Of a DNA stretch of 36,165 bases, positions 1 to 7,096 are shown one piece after another. Position 1 is the stretch's first letter; each line of letters begins with the position of its first letter. The notes beneath the pieces were generated by a model. It saw nothing but the letters and a program-made list of their open reading frames with translations. It was not told where the DNA came from and made no database searches. A program made the position numbers and the translations under genes. The stretch comes from Actinomycetes bacterium (GTDB lineage: Bacteria; Actinomycetota; Actinomycetes; Mycobacteriales; Mycobacteriaceae): positions 1-36,165 of the forward strand of contig JAEZDV010000039.1 of the NCBI GenBank assembly GCA_023417985.1, in the 5' to 3' direction.

Positions 1-580
1 CTCCGAGTGTGTGGTTGACCTCCGCGACGAGGTCGAGGACCTGATCGGTGGTGTCGGGGTCGAGGGCGCTGGTGGCCTCGTCGCACAACAGGACTTCGGG
101 TTCTGCGGCGAGCGCCCGTGCGATGCCGACACGCTGCTGTTGTCCGCCCGACAACTGGGACGGATAGCTCTTCTCCTTGCCCGACAAGCCGACGAGGTCG
201 ATCAGCGACGACGCGCGGGCGCGACGCTCGTCCTTGCCGAGCCCGGCGAGCTCGAGAGGCAATTCGATGTTGCGAAGGACGGTCCGCGAGTGCAGCAGGT
301 TGAACTGCTGGAATACGGTTCCGATCCGGCGGCGGGCAGAGCGCAGCTCCGACCCGGAGAGGGTCGAGAGATCGTCACCGCCGAGCAGGATGCGGCCCGA
401 CGTCGGCTTCTCGAGCAGGTTCAGGCACCGCAGCAGGGTGGATTTGCCCGAGCCGGAGGGACCGACGACCCCGAAGATCTCACCGTCGGGGATGTTCAGG
501 GAGACCCCACGTAACGCCGCGACCTCCCCGGCGCCACCGGCGCCGGGGTAGGTCTTGACGAGGTTCTCGACGGCGATCAT
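1..580 (-). CDS. metN: Methionine ABC transporter ATP-binding protein MetN (partial, 3' end outside window)
   Basis: About 193 N-terminal residues are visible; the gene runs off the left edge. The start is ATG at 580, overlapping the metQ stop by one base (TGATG). All ABC ATPase motifs are present: Walker A GPSGSGKST at residues 40-48, Q-loop VFQQFNLLH, signature LSGGQQQR and Walker B LLCDEATSALD. The FNLL sequence after the Q-loop and the position next to a NlpA-type lipoprotein fit MetN, which energises D/L-methionine import with permease MetI and binding lipoprotein MetQ on the cytoplasmic face of the membrane. The usual length is near 340 residues. The C-terminal regulatory domain and metI would lie beyond the edge. 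Family is very sure; methionine as substrate is inferred from MetQ. Confidence 0.93.
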   Translation of the reverse strand, partial: MIAVENLVKTYPGAGGAGEVAALRGVSLNIPDGEIFGVVGPSGSGKSTLLRCLNLLEKPTSGRILLGGDDLSTLSGSELRSARRRIGTVFQQFNLLHSRTVLRNIELPLELAGLGKDERRARASSLIDLVGLSGKEKSYPSQLSGGQQQRVGIARALAAEPEVLLCDEATSALDPDTTDQVLDLVAEVNHTLG

Positions 581-1416
581 CAGTTCTCAGGCTGAACCGG
601 AAGGACGGACCCCGAGTAGGTTTCCGCGATCCACGCGGCGGTCTCGGGCGACTCGAGAGCATCGGCGAGCGCCACGACGGCGGGGTCGTTCTCGTTCTCG
701 GCGCGGACGACGAGCAGGTTGGAGAAGGGGTTGCCCTGGACCTGCTCGGTGACGATGCCGTCCTCGGCAGGGGTCAGACCGGCCTCGAGTGCGTAGTTGG
801 AGTTGATGACCGCGGCGGTGACCTGCGCGTCGTCGAGCTGACGGGCGAGCTGGGGCCGCTCGATGGCCAGGAACTTCAGGTTCTTCGGGTTGGCGGTGAT
901 GTTCGCTTCGGTGACCACCGACAGGTCGGCTTCCTCGAACGGCACGTCCATCTCGATCAGACCGGCCGATTCGAGCAGGTACAGCGCGCGGGCGTAGTTG
1001 GTGGTGTCGCGCGGCACCGCGACGGTGTCGCCGTCCTTCAGCTCGTCGAGGGAACCGATCTTGTTCGAGTACAGGCTCAGCGGCTCGAGATGCACATCGG
1101 CGACGGCGACGAGATCGTCCACACCGTTCTGCTTCTGCCAGTCGATCAGGTACGGCTCGTGCTGGAAGAAGTTCGCGTCCACGTCACCGGCTTCGAGCAA
1201 CTCGTTCGGGTCCACCTCGCCGGTGATCTCGAGGACATCGAGCTTGTAGTCACCGAGCGCGCCGGTACTCACGATGTGATCGAGGATCTCCACGTGCGGC
1301 GTCGACGACGCGGAGATGCGAAGAGTGTTCTCGTCCCCTCCGGACGAGGAGCAGGCTGCCAGGCCCAGGGTCAGGGTGAGAGCGGCGGTCGCGACGACGG
1401 TACGACGCAGGAACAT
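580..1416 (-). CDS. metQ: Methionine-binding lipoprotein MetQ (NlpA family)
   Basis: 278 residues. The signal peptide ends in lipobox L19-A-A-C22, followed by a Ser/Gly linker, so this is a membrane-anchored binding protein. The mature part reads as an NlpA/MetQ family protein: STPHVEILDH near the start, the central FFQHEPYLI region, then VAVPRDTTNYARALYLL. The family binds methionine outside the membrane and hands it to MetI/MetN. The start ATG at 1416 has GGAAGG nine bases upstream. The stop overlaps the metN start by one base, so the two are translationally coupled. Length is typical for the family. Another amino acid could be the ligand, but the MetN-like partner favours methionine. Confidence 0.92.
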   Translation of the reverse strand: MFLRRTVVATAALTLTLGLAACSSSGGDENTLRISASSTPHVEILDHIVSTGALGDYKLDVLEITGEVDPNELLEAGDVDANFFQHEPYLIDWQKQNGVDDLVAVADVHLEPLSLYSNKIGSLDELKDGDTVAVPRDTTNYARALYLLESAGLIEMDVPFEEADLSVVTEANITANPKNLKFLAIERPQLARQLDDAQVTAAVINSNYALEAGLTPAEDGIVTEQVQGNPFSNLLVVRAENENDPAVVALADALESPETAAWIAETYSGSVLPVQPEN

Positions 1417-1422
1417 CGGGTA

Positions 1423-1605
1423 CTACCTTCCGTTGGGGAACTGCCGGACGACCGGCAGATGGAACAGGGTGGAACGGCCCGGACGACACGCTGCGCGCGT
1501 CCCCGGGAGGGAGGTCGGGTGTTCTCCGCCCGACGGCGGACGTGTTGCCGGAACGAACGATTCGAGCACGGGCAGCTGCCTTGCGGCGGCCGGCTGAGCA
1601 GTCAT
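1423..1605 (-). CDS. Possible 60-residue ORF between the oxygenase and metQ (doubtful)
   Basis: The ATG at 1605 overlaps the stop of the oxygenase gene in the ATGA arrangement that genuine coupled genes in this window use, and its TAG stop lies only six bases before the metQ start. The predicted product is rich in Pro, Arg and Ser, has no membrane segment, contains two rare AGG codons, and resembles no family I know. The tight spacing argues for translation, or at least for ribosome passage into metQ. The composition argues for chance. The same stretch could instead be an untranslated leader, since it holds the hairpins described at 1441-1458. Confidence 0.25.
   Translation of the reverse strand: MTAQPAAARQLPVLESFVPATRPPSGGEHPTSLPGTRAACRPGRSTLFHLPVVRQFPNGR
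1441..1458 (-). promoter_or_regulatory. Hairpin just upstream of the metQ ribosome-binding site
   Basis: A perfect 7-bp inverted repeat (CTGCCGG/CCGGCAG) with a 4-base loop lies about 10 bases before the metQ Shine-Dalgarno sequence. Further upstream (about 1505-1545) two mutually exclusive short stems can form on the minus strand: TCCGCC/GGCGGA, or GTCGGG/CCCGAC. No run of T follows, so it does not look like a simple terminator. A role in tuning metQ translation is only an inference. Confidence 0.35.
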
Positions 1606-2630
1606 CGGTCGAGTTCGGGTGACCGGAGCAACCGTGCGTGGTACCGCTCGGTGACGTTGGGGTGCGCCCGGAGACGGGATTTGAGCGCGTTGAATCCGTA
1701 CACCGCGTGCAGTTCTCCGCCGTGCACGTCCCGTCCCACACCGCGCGCGTCGGCGGCGAGGTGGTCCGGCAGTGCGATGGTGGGGAGCGCCTTGTCGAGC
1801 GCGGGGTTGAGGAAGAACGGCAGAGACACCCGGTCCGAGCCCGCGGCGGGTGGTTCCACGCGATGGACGGTGGCGGTGAGGTATCCGCCGGTGGCCAACT
1901 CGAGGAGTTCGCCGATATTGACGAGCAGGTGTCCGGGGAGGGGCTCGATCTCGACCCATTCTCCGGCGCGCTGCACCTGGAAGCCGGTGCTGCCGGGTTC
2001 CGGGTACAACAGGGTCAGCGCTCCGACATCCTTGTGGCTTCCGACGCCCTGATCGGTCACCGACCGGTCGTGGCCGGGATAGCGCACGATCTTGAGCAAC
2101 GGGTCCGGATCGGCGAACGCGTCGTCGAAGAAGTCGGCGGGTGCCCCGAGGGATTCGGCCCAGGCACGCAGCAGCCGCAGTCCGACCGTCTGCAGGCGGT
2201 CCATCCAGTCGAGTGCCGACGCCCGCAACTGCGGGACCTGTGCGGGCCACAGGTTCGGACCGTGCAGCACTTCCCAGGGGCGGGCCGCGTCGACCTCGGT
2301 CACCGCCTCGCGTTCGGGTCCGATGTCGAGTTGTTCGCGCCAGTCGATGTTGCCCTGGGTGCGTTCCCCGCCGACCCGGGTGTAACCCCGGAAGTGCGGC
2401 GAGTAGGTGTTCTCGATTTCGAGTTTGGTGGCGCCGGGAAGTGCGAAGAACTCTCGCGAGGCAGCGATGAGGTCGTCGGCCGCGGCGGGATCGATGCCGT
2501 GGCCGGTGAGATGGAAGAACCCGATCTCGTGCGTGACGGTACGGAGCCGCTCGAGTTCGGCGGCTCGCTCCGCGGGTGCACCGTCGACTCGGGTGAGGTC
2601 GATGATCGGCAATGTCGTCGAATCGGACAT
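1602..2630 (-). CDS. 2-oxoglutarate/Fe(II)-dependent oxygenase, isopenicillin N synthase-like
   Basis: 342 residues, the usual size for the isopenicillin N synthase-like superfamily. An N-terminal DIOX_N-type region (LPIIDLTRV, then EIGFFHLTGHGI) precedes the double-stranded beta-helix. The iron ligands are visible as H199-x-D201 (SHKD) and H256 (TVHRV), and the co-substrate carboxylate site as R267-V-S269. It should be a soluble enzyme that couples 2-oxoglutarate decarboxylation to oxidation of a small molecule; the substrate cannot be read from sequence. The start ATG at 2630 was chosen because AAAGGA lies just upstream and the MSDSTTLPIIDL start matches the family. It lies directly upstream of metQ-metN on the same strand, suggesting a shared transcript and perhaps a sulfur-containing or amino-acid-derived substrate (inference). 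Confidence 0.88.
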   Translation of the reverse strand: MSDSTTLPIIDLTRVDGAPAERAAELERLRTVTHEIGFFHLTGHGIDPAAADDLIAASREFFALPGATKLEIENTYSPHFRGYTRVGGERTQGNIDWREQLDIGPEREAVTEVDAARPWEVLHGPNLWPAQVPQLRASALDWMDRLQTVGLRLLRAWAESLGAPADFFDDAFADPDPLLKIVRYPGHDRSVTDQGVGSHKDVGALTLLYPEPGSTGFQVQRAGEWVEIEPLPGHLLVNIGELLELATGGYLTATVHRVEPPAAGSDRVSLPFFLNPALDKALPTIALPDHLAADARGVGRDVHGGELHAVYGFNALKSRLRAHPNVTERYHARLLRSPELDR

Positions 2631-2712
2631 GGTGAATCCTTTCGAACCGGCGCCGCTCGGGAAGAGACCAGCGGCGCTAGCGGTTCGGGGGACGGATTTC
2701 GGGCACGGGCTT

Positions 2713-2732
2713 CCGGGGCACCGATGCCCCGG
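2713..2732 (-). other. Strong hairpin in the long leader of the oxygenase gene
   Basis: The palindrome CCGGGGCA-TCGG-TGCCCCGG (minus-strand sense) gives an 8-bp stem with a 4-base loop, about 85 bases before the oxygenase start. A second long-range pairing, ACGGGAC with GTCCCGT, can form roughly between 2763 and 2802. The whole 327-bp stretch 2631-2957 contains no convincing gene, so a structured 5' leader is possible. It does not match a riboswitch class that I can recognise. Confidence 0.35.
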
Positions 2733-2862
2733 TCGGGGTGTCAGCGGCAAGCACGACAACACGACGGGACGACGACGCCCGCGCGTGTGTGCATGTCCCG
2801 TGCTCGATTCATGCCGAACATGTCCCCTCCGGTGGGCCGGCCCGGCCCTCGACGACAGCGAA

Positions 2863-2876
2863 ACCACTAGAGTGGT
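2863..2876. promoter_or_regulatory. Inverted repeat ACCACT-AG-AGTGGT, possible operator
   Basis: A perfect 6-bp inverted repeat with a 2-base centre lies between the divergent oxygenase and DJ-1 genes. Its size and symmetry suit a dimeric repressor of the TetR, GntR or MarR kind. It is distinct in sequence from the operator at the DJ-1 start, so the oxygenase-metQN side may have a regulator of its own. The function is inferred from position and symmetry only. Confidence 0.4.
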
Positions 2877-2933
2877 CGGTCACAAGGCTAAACGTCCCGA
2901 CGACAGACGGGCAAATCCACCGTCGACAACTGG

Positions 2934-2959
2934 CTGTCATAATGACAGCATTCTGTCAT
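2934..2959. promoter_or_regulatory. Probable MarR operator overlapping the DJ-1 gene start
   Basis: CTGTCAT-A-ATGACAG (2934-2948) is a perfect 7-bp palindrome, and a third CTGTCAT half-site follows at 2953-2959, running into the ATG of the DJ-1-like gene. The palindrome contains CATAAT (2938-2943), a good -10 element, so a bound repressor would cover the promoter. The MarR gene that is coupled to the DJ-1 gene is the obvious candidate to bind it, giving autoregulation. No Shine-Dalgarno sequence is seen before the ATG, so the message probably has a very short leader. Confidence 0.6.
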
Positions 2960-3575
2960 GTCTCGAATCGTCTACTTCGCCCTCTGCGATACTCTCGCCG
3001 ACTGGGAGATCGGGTATGCGATGGCGAATATCGCGAACCCCGACCACCAGAGGCGGCCCGGCAGGTACACCGTGCGCACAGTCGCGGCGGGACCGGAACC
3101 GGTCACCACGATGGGCGGGCTCCGCATCGTCCCCGACGCTACGCTCGACGAGGTGGACCCGGCCACCAGCGCGATGCTCGTCCTGCCTGGCAACAACATC
3201 TGGCCCTCCGACGCGTTCACGCCGTACACCGACACCGCCCGCGCATTCCTCGATTCCGGAGTGCCCGTCGCAGCGATCTGCGGCGCCACCGGCGGACTGG
3301 CGCGAGCGGGACTGCTCGACGACCGTGCCCACACGAGCAATGCACCGGAGTTCTTGAACGAAATCGGTTACGGGGGCGCGCATCTCTATCGCGACGAACC
3401 GGCCGTCGTCGAGGGGGATCTCGTGACCGCGAGCGGCATCGCGCCGGTCGACTTCGCTCGCGCGATCTTCGAGCGGCTCGACCTCTACCCGCCGGAAGTT
3501 CTCAGCGCGTGGTACAAGCTCTACGGACAGCACGACCCGTCCGGCTACTGCGAACTGACGGCCGACGAGGGATGA
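2958..3575 (+). CDS. DJ-1/PfpI family protein (glutamine amidotransferase-like fold)
   Basis: 205 residues, a single DJ-1/PfpI domain. The nucleophile-elbow cysteine is C108 in AAICGATGGLARAG, and an early acidic residue, E17 (DWEIGY), occupies the position that in DJ-1 relatives hydrogen-bonds to that cysteine. Members include glyoxalases, deglycase-like proteins, isonitrile hydratases and stress chaperones; which activity applies here is not visible. The ATG at 2958 lies within the operator repeat and lacks a Shine-Dalgarno sequence. The stop overlaps the MarR start (ATGA), so the two form a two-gene operon in which the regulator probably controls its partner in response to a reactive small molecule (inference). 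Confidence 0.85.
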   Translation: MSRIVYFALCDTLADWEIGYAMANIANPDHQRRPGRYTVRTVAAGPEPVTTMGGLRIVPDATLDEVDPATSAMLVLPGNNIWPSDAFTPYTDTARAFLDSGVPVAAICGATGGLARAGLLDDRAHTSNAPEFLNEIGYGGAHLYRDEPAVVEGDLVTASGIAPVDFARAIFERLDLYPPEVLSAWYKLYGQHDPSGYCELTADEG

Positions 3576-4039
3576 GCACGACGGAAGACCCGATCCGCCG
3601 GGTGCTCAGCTCAGCCGCATCGACCACGTTCCGCCTCAACGGGCAATTCCTGGACCTGGCCGAGACACTCGCCGGACCCGTGGGGCTCACCGCCGCACGG
3701 TGGCAGGTACTCGGGGCGGTGCTCACCACTCCCCTGCCGGTCGCCGCGATCGCGCGTGAGATGGGTATCACGCGTCAGAGCGTGCAACGGACCGCCGATC
3801 TCCTCGTCGCACAAGGCCTCGCCGAGTACCGGCCGAACCCGGCGCATCGGCGCTCGAAACTCGTTGCCGTGACACAGGCGGGATCGGAAGCCGTCGCGAA
3901 GATCGGCCCGGCCCACGAGATCGCCGCACGTCGACTCTGCGAGGAGATGGGCCGGAAGAAATTCGAGGACGCGGTGTCGGCGCTCCGCCGATTGTCGGCC
4001 GCGCTCGACCGCCTCGACGAGGCCGGCGAGCGAGCCTGA
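3572..4039 (+). CDS. MarR family transcriptional regulator
   Basis: 155 residues, typical for MarR. The winged helix-turn-helix occupies roughly residues 35-100: LTAARWQVLGAVL, then VAAIAREMGITRQSVQRTADLL as the HTH, and a wing with the Asn-Pro-Ala-His-Arg-Arg-Ser-Lys turn. Flanking helices would form the dimer interface. It starts within the stop of the DJ-1-like gene (ATGA), so it is co-translated. It most likely represses its own operon through the palindrome at 2934-2948. No cysteine pattern allows a redox-sensing claim; the ligand is unknown. Confidence 0.88.
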   Translation: MSTTEDPIRRVLSSAASTTFRLNGQFLDLAETLAGPVGLTAARWQVLGAVLTTPLPVAAIAREMGITRQSVQRTADLLVAQGLAEYRPNPAHRRSKLVAVTQAGSEAVAKIGPAHEIAARRLCEEMGRKKFEDAVSALRRLSAALDRLDEAGERA

Positions 4040-4050
4040 GAGCCCACCCC

Positions 4051-4923
4051 TCAGCGACGTGGGGGGAAGTGCCGGACAAGGCCTTCCTGCACGACCGTGG
4101 CGACGAGTTGCCCTTCGAGGTCGAAGTAGCGTCCGGTCGCCATCCCTCGCGAGCCCGCCGCGACCGGCGACTCGGTGGCGTAGAGGTGCCAGTCGTCGAA
4201 GCACAGCGGCCGGTGGAACCAGATCGAATGGTTCACCGTCGCTGCAACGATCCGGTCAAGCCCCCACGACAACCCGTGGGTGGTCAGGATCGAATCGAGG
4301 ACAGTGGTGTCCGAACTGTAGGCGAGTGTCGCCGCGTGCAGCAGTGCGTCGGTGGGCATCTCACCGTCGGGTCGCATCCAGACACGATTGTGGTTGAGCT
4401 TTTCGCCCGTGCCGCGCAGCACCCAGGCGGGGTCGTTCGCATACCGCATGTCGATGGGTTTGAGTGCCCCCGCGAAATACGGCAACTGCTCCTCGAAACC
4501 GCGCAACCGTTCCCCGATGGGCGGAAGCGATTCCGGCAGAGGGACTTCCGGGACGCTCACCGAGTGCTCGAGTCCTTTGCCCCACCGCTGGAAGGCGACG
4601 AGCATGACGAACAGTTCCTTATCGTCCTGATAGGCGGTCACCATCCGGTTGGCGAAATCGCGCCCGTCTCGATGACGGGAGACCCGGTACTCGATCGGCG
4701 CCTTGACGTTGCCGCCGCGGATGAAATGCGCGTTGACGACGTGCACCGGACGATCGCCCACGGTGCGTCCCGCGGCGATCAGCGCCTGCGCGACCAGTTG
4801 CCCGCCGAAGGTCCGGGCACCGACCTGCGGCGGGTGCTGCCCACGGAACACGTCCTCCCCGGTCTGCTCGAGATCGAGCAGACCGAGAAGGACGTGCAGA
4901 TCCGGGGTGTCGACACTCGTCAC
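4051..4923 (-). CDS. tesB: Acyl-CoA thioesterase II (TesB)
   Basis: 290 residues forming a double hotdog fold. It hydrolyses acyl-CoA to free fatty acid and CoA in the cytoplasm. The E. coli TesB triad is recognisable: D205 in LAYSSD, T229 in ATVNHSIWFHR and Q279 in VVQEG. The N-terminal hotdog carries the FGGQLVAQAL and VHVVNAHFIRGG signatures. The GTG start at 4923 overlaps the pyk stop by four bases (GTGA), so it is translationally coupled to pyruvate kinase, as in the M. tuberculosis pykA-tesB1 arrangement. It ends 11 bases from the convergent MarR gene. Confidence 0.93.
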   Translation of the reverse strand: MTSVDTPDLHVLLGLLDLEQTGEDVFRGQHPPQVGARTFGGQLVAQALIAAGRTVGDRPVHVVNAHFIRGGNVKAPIEYRVSRHRDGRDFANRMVTAYQDDKELFVMLVAFQRWGKGLEHSVSVPEVPLPESLPPIGERLRGFEEQLPYFAGALKPIDMRYANDPAWVLRGTGEKLNHNRVWMRPDGEMPTDALLHAATLAYSSDTTVLDSILTTHGLSWGLDRIVAATVNHSIWFHRPLCFDDWHLYATESPVAAGSRGMATGRYFDLEGQLVATVVQEGLVRHFPPRR

Positions 4924-6341
4924 CGGGTGTCCTTTTCCCCCAGACGGTGGACATGGATGAGGTTCGTCGAACCCGTCCGTCCCGGAGGGGCACCGGCGAC
5001 GATCACCACGAGGTCGCCGCGCTGATAACGCCCGAGCGACAGCAACGCGGCATCCACCTGTTCGACCATCTGGTCGGTGGTGTCCACCGGGGGAACCGAG
5101 AACGTCTCGGTTCCCCAGGTCAGTGCCATCTGATTGCGGATGCTCGGCGCGGGCGTGAAGGCCAGCAACGGAAGCCGGGTGTGCAACCGGGCGAGCCGGC
5201 GCACCGTGTCGCCCGACTGGGTGAAGGCGACCAGAGCACTCGCGTCGAGCCGCTCACCGATGTCGCGAGCCGCGTACGAGATCACGCCGCGCTTGGTGCG
5301 GGGAACGTGCGTCAGCGCGGGTGCGTCCGTCGAATCGGATTCGACGGCCCCGATGATGCGCGCCATCGTCTTGACGGTCTCGATCGGGAACTTACCCACC
5401 GAGGTTTCGCCGGACAGCATGACTGCGTCGGCGCCGTCGAGTACGGCGTTCGCGACATCGGATGCCTCCGCACGCGTCGGGCGGGAATTCTCGATCATCG
5501 ATTCGAGCATCTGCGTTGCGACGATCACGGGCTTGGCGTTCTCCCGTGCGATCTGGATCGCGCGCTTCTGCACGAGCGGGACTTCCTCGAGCGGCAGTTC
5601 GACACCGAGGTCGCCGCGAGCGACCATCACCGCGTCGAATGCGAGCACGACAGCCTCGAGGTTCTCGATGGCTTCGGGCTTTTCGAGCTTTGCGATGACT
5701 GGCACACGGCGTCCGACGCGGTCCATGATCTCGTGCACGAGTTCGATGTCCGCCGGGGAACGCACGAACGACAGCGCGATGAAGTCGACGCCGAGTTGCA
5801 GCGCGAATTCGAGGTCGGCGATGTCTTTTTCGGACAACGCCGGAACGGACACGTTCATGCCCGGCAGCGACACGCCCTTGTTGTTGCTGACCGGTCCACC
5901 CTCGGTCACGCGGCACACGACGTCGTTGCCCTCGACGGATTCGACCACGAGGCCGACCTTGCCGTCGTCGACGAGCAGACGGTCGCCCGCGACTGCATCC
6001 TGCGCGAGTTCCTTGTATGTGGTCGACACGCGGTCGTGGGTACCCTCGACCTCGTCGACAGTGATGCGAACGAGTTCCCCGTTGCGCCAGACGGTTCGTC
6101 CCTCGGTGAACCGGCCGAGCCGGATCTTGGGGCCCTGGAGGTCGGCCAGGATGCCGACCGCCTTGCCGGACGCCTCCGCGGCGGCGCGCACGTGGTTGTA
6201 CTGGACCTCGTGATCGGCGTGTTCTCCGTGGCTGAAGTTCAGGCGCGCGACATCCATGCCGGCCTCGACGAGTTCCCGGAGGACGTCGGGGTCGGAGGTT
6301 GCCGGGCCCATAGTGCATACGATCTTGGTACGTCGGGTCAC
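4920..6341 (-). CDS. pyk: Pyruvate kinase
   Basis: 473 residues, the normal bacterial length. It converts phosphoenolpyruvate and ADP to pyruvate and ATP, the last step of glycolysis. The barrel domain begins RRTKIVCTMGP and includes RLNFSHG, the B-domain, the catalytic lysine in VIAKLEKPEAI and the metal-binding MVARGDLGVELP. MLSGETSVGKFP precedes the C-terminal regulatory domain (from about residue 345, ending near NLIHVHRLG). The GTG at 6341 is preferred because a -10 box TAGGCT lies six bases upstream, indicating a leaderless message. It is followed by overlapping tesB. Confidence 0.96.
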   Translation of the reverse strand: MTRRTKIVCTMGPATSDPDVLRELVEAGMDVARLNFSHGEHADHEVQYNHVRAAAEASGKAVGILADLQGPKIRLGRFTEGRTVWRNGELVRITVDEVEGTHDRVSTTYKELAQDAVAGDRLLVDDGKVGLVVESVEGNDVVCRVTEGGPVSNNKGVSLPGMNVSVPALSEKDIADLEFALQLGVDFIALSFVRSPADIELVHEIMDRVGRRVPVIAKLEKPEAIENLEAVVLAFDAVMVARGDLGVELPLEEVPLVQKRAIQIARENAKPVIVATQMLESMIENSRPTRAEASDVANAVLDGADAVMLSGETSVGKFPIETVKTMARIIGAVESDSTDAPALTHVPRTKRGVISYAARDIGERLDASALVAFTQSGDTVRRLARLHTRLPLLAFTPAPSIRNQMALTWGTETFSVPPVDTTDQMVEQVDAALLSLGRYQRGDLVVIVAGAPPGRTGSTNLIHVHRLGEKDTR

Positions 6342-6347
6342 GACTCG

Positions 6348-6353
6348 AGCCTA
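6348..6353 (-). promoter_or_regulatory. -10 element TAGGCT of a probable leaderless pyk promoter
   Basis: TAGGCT matches the actinobacterial TAnnnT -10 consensus, and its 3' end lies six bases from the GTG of pyk. That places the expected transcription start on, or next to, the start codon. Leaderless transcripts are common in Corynebacteriales. No clear -35 element is seen. Confidence 0.5.
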
Positions 6354-6425
6354 GCCCCCATGGTCCGGGGCCACCATCGGAGTCCATAACCCGCGCACCC
6401 GCGTGCTCCCCGGCAACCCGGTACC

Positions 6426-6596
6426 TCAGTCCGTGTGGTCGTCTGCTATCTCGGGGGCGTTCTCCCTGGTCGCCATCCCTCCGATCCCATTTTCGTCTGC
6501 GGGTCCGGGACGGCCGCCCTTCGGCTCCCGCGCGTGCGTCCCGCTCGCGTCGTCCGTCTTGTCGCGGTCGTCCGAGCGACTCTTCTCCTCTGCCAT
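6426..6596 (-). CDS. Small acidic hydrophilic protein, 56 residues, unknown function
   Basis: An ATG at 6596 is preceded by a strong Shine-Dalgarno AAGGAG with eight bases of spacing, and the frame closes with TGA at 6426. The product is very rich in Asp, Glu, Lys and Arg (it begins MAEEKSRSDDRDKTDD), with no hydrophobic segment and no cysteine, so it is probably disordered and cytoplasmic. It lies 84 bases upstream of pyk on the same strand, but pyk appears to have its own promoter. I do not recognise a family. The main support is the ribosome-binding site plus the charged composition; a spurious ORF remains possible. Confidence 0.55.
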   Translation of the reverse strand: MAEEKSRSDDRDKTDDASGTHAREPKGGRPGPADENGIGGMATRENAPEIADDHTD

Positions 6597-7096
6597 CGGC
6601 GTGTCTCCTTCCGGGCCGGGATCACCGGCGAAACGTTCTCTGTCGGCGTCGTCGGTTCAGTCGTCGAGGCGGTCCACGTGTCCCCCGCCGGGATCAGCAC
6701 CACCCGAGCCGGCGTGTATGTCGTCGCGAGCAGCAGATCCCAGGGGCACGCGCGCAGAAGGATCCGTAGTGCGACACCAAGGATGTTGGGCACACCGATC
6801 GGGAGGCCGACGCCCCGCGAGAGTCCGGCGGTGACCGGGCAACGCCCCGGGGCCACGGGTCCCCCTCCTCGCGCGCCTCCGGAGCGCCGCGGAACAGCGC
6901 ACCTTCGTGTGGAACACCCGCGCTCCGCGCAATGCGGAAGCAAGCGGCCCGGAACCTTCCGGAGACCTCCGAGCGCGCGAGAGTGGAGAGGTCGAGTGAC
7001 GCCACGGTGCGCGGGATACCCGCTGTGGCGTCGTTCAACCGGAGCGGCAAGGTCGCCGCAGGCCGAGGCGACCACCGGCCGCGAAGACGTCGTCCC
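6597..7096. other. 500-bp stretch with no convincing gene
   Basis: Both strands have open frames here, as expected at this GC content, but none pairs a plausible ribosome-binding site with protein-like sequence. One minus-strand frame of about 70 codons (roughly 6600-6820) has a hydrophobic patch (VPNILGVALRILL) but runs on into the small-protein gene at 6426-6596 without a clear start. It could be a decayed membrane-protein gene. I see no promoter, repeat or RNA gene that I can name. Confidence 0.4.

Noticed and set aside
1417..1620. Possible SAM riboswitch in front of metQ (a CCGGCAACA stretch resembles the GGCAACC core)
   Set aside because: The remaining conserved core of SAM-I or SAM-IV and the closing P1 helix cannot be found, and part of the region overlaps the oxygenase coding end.
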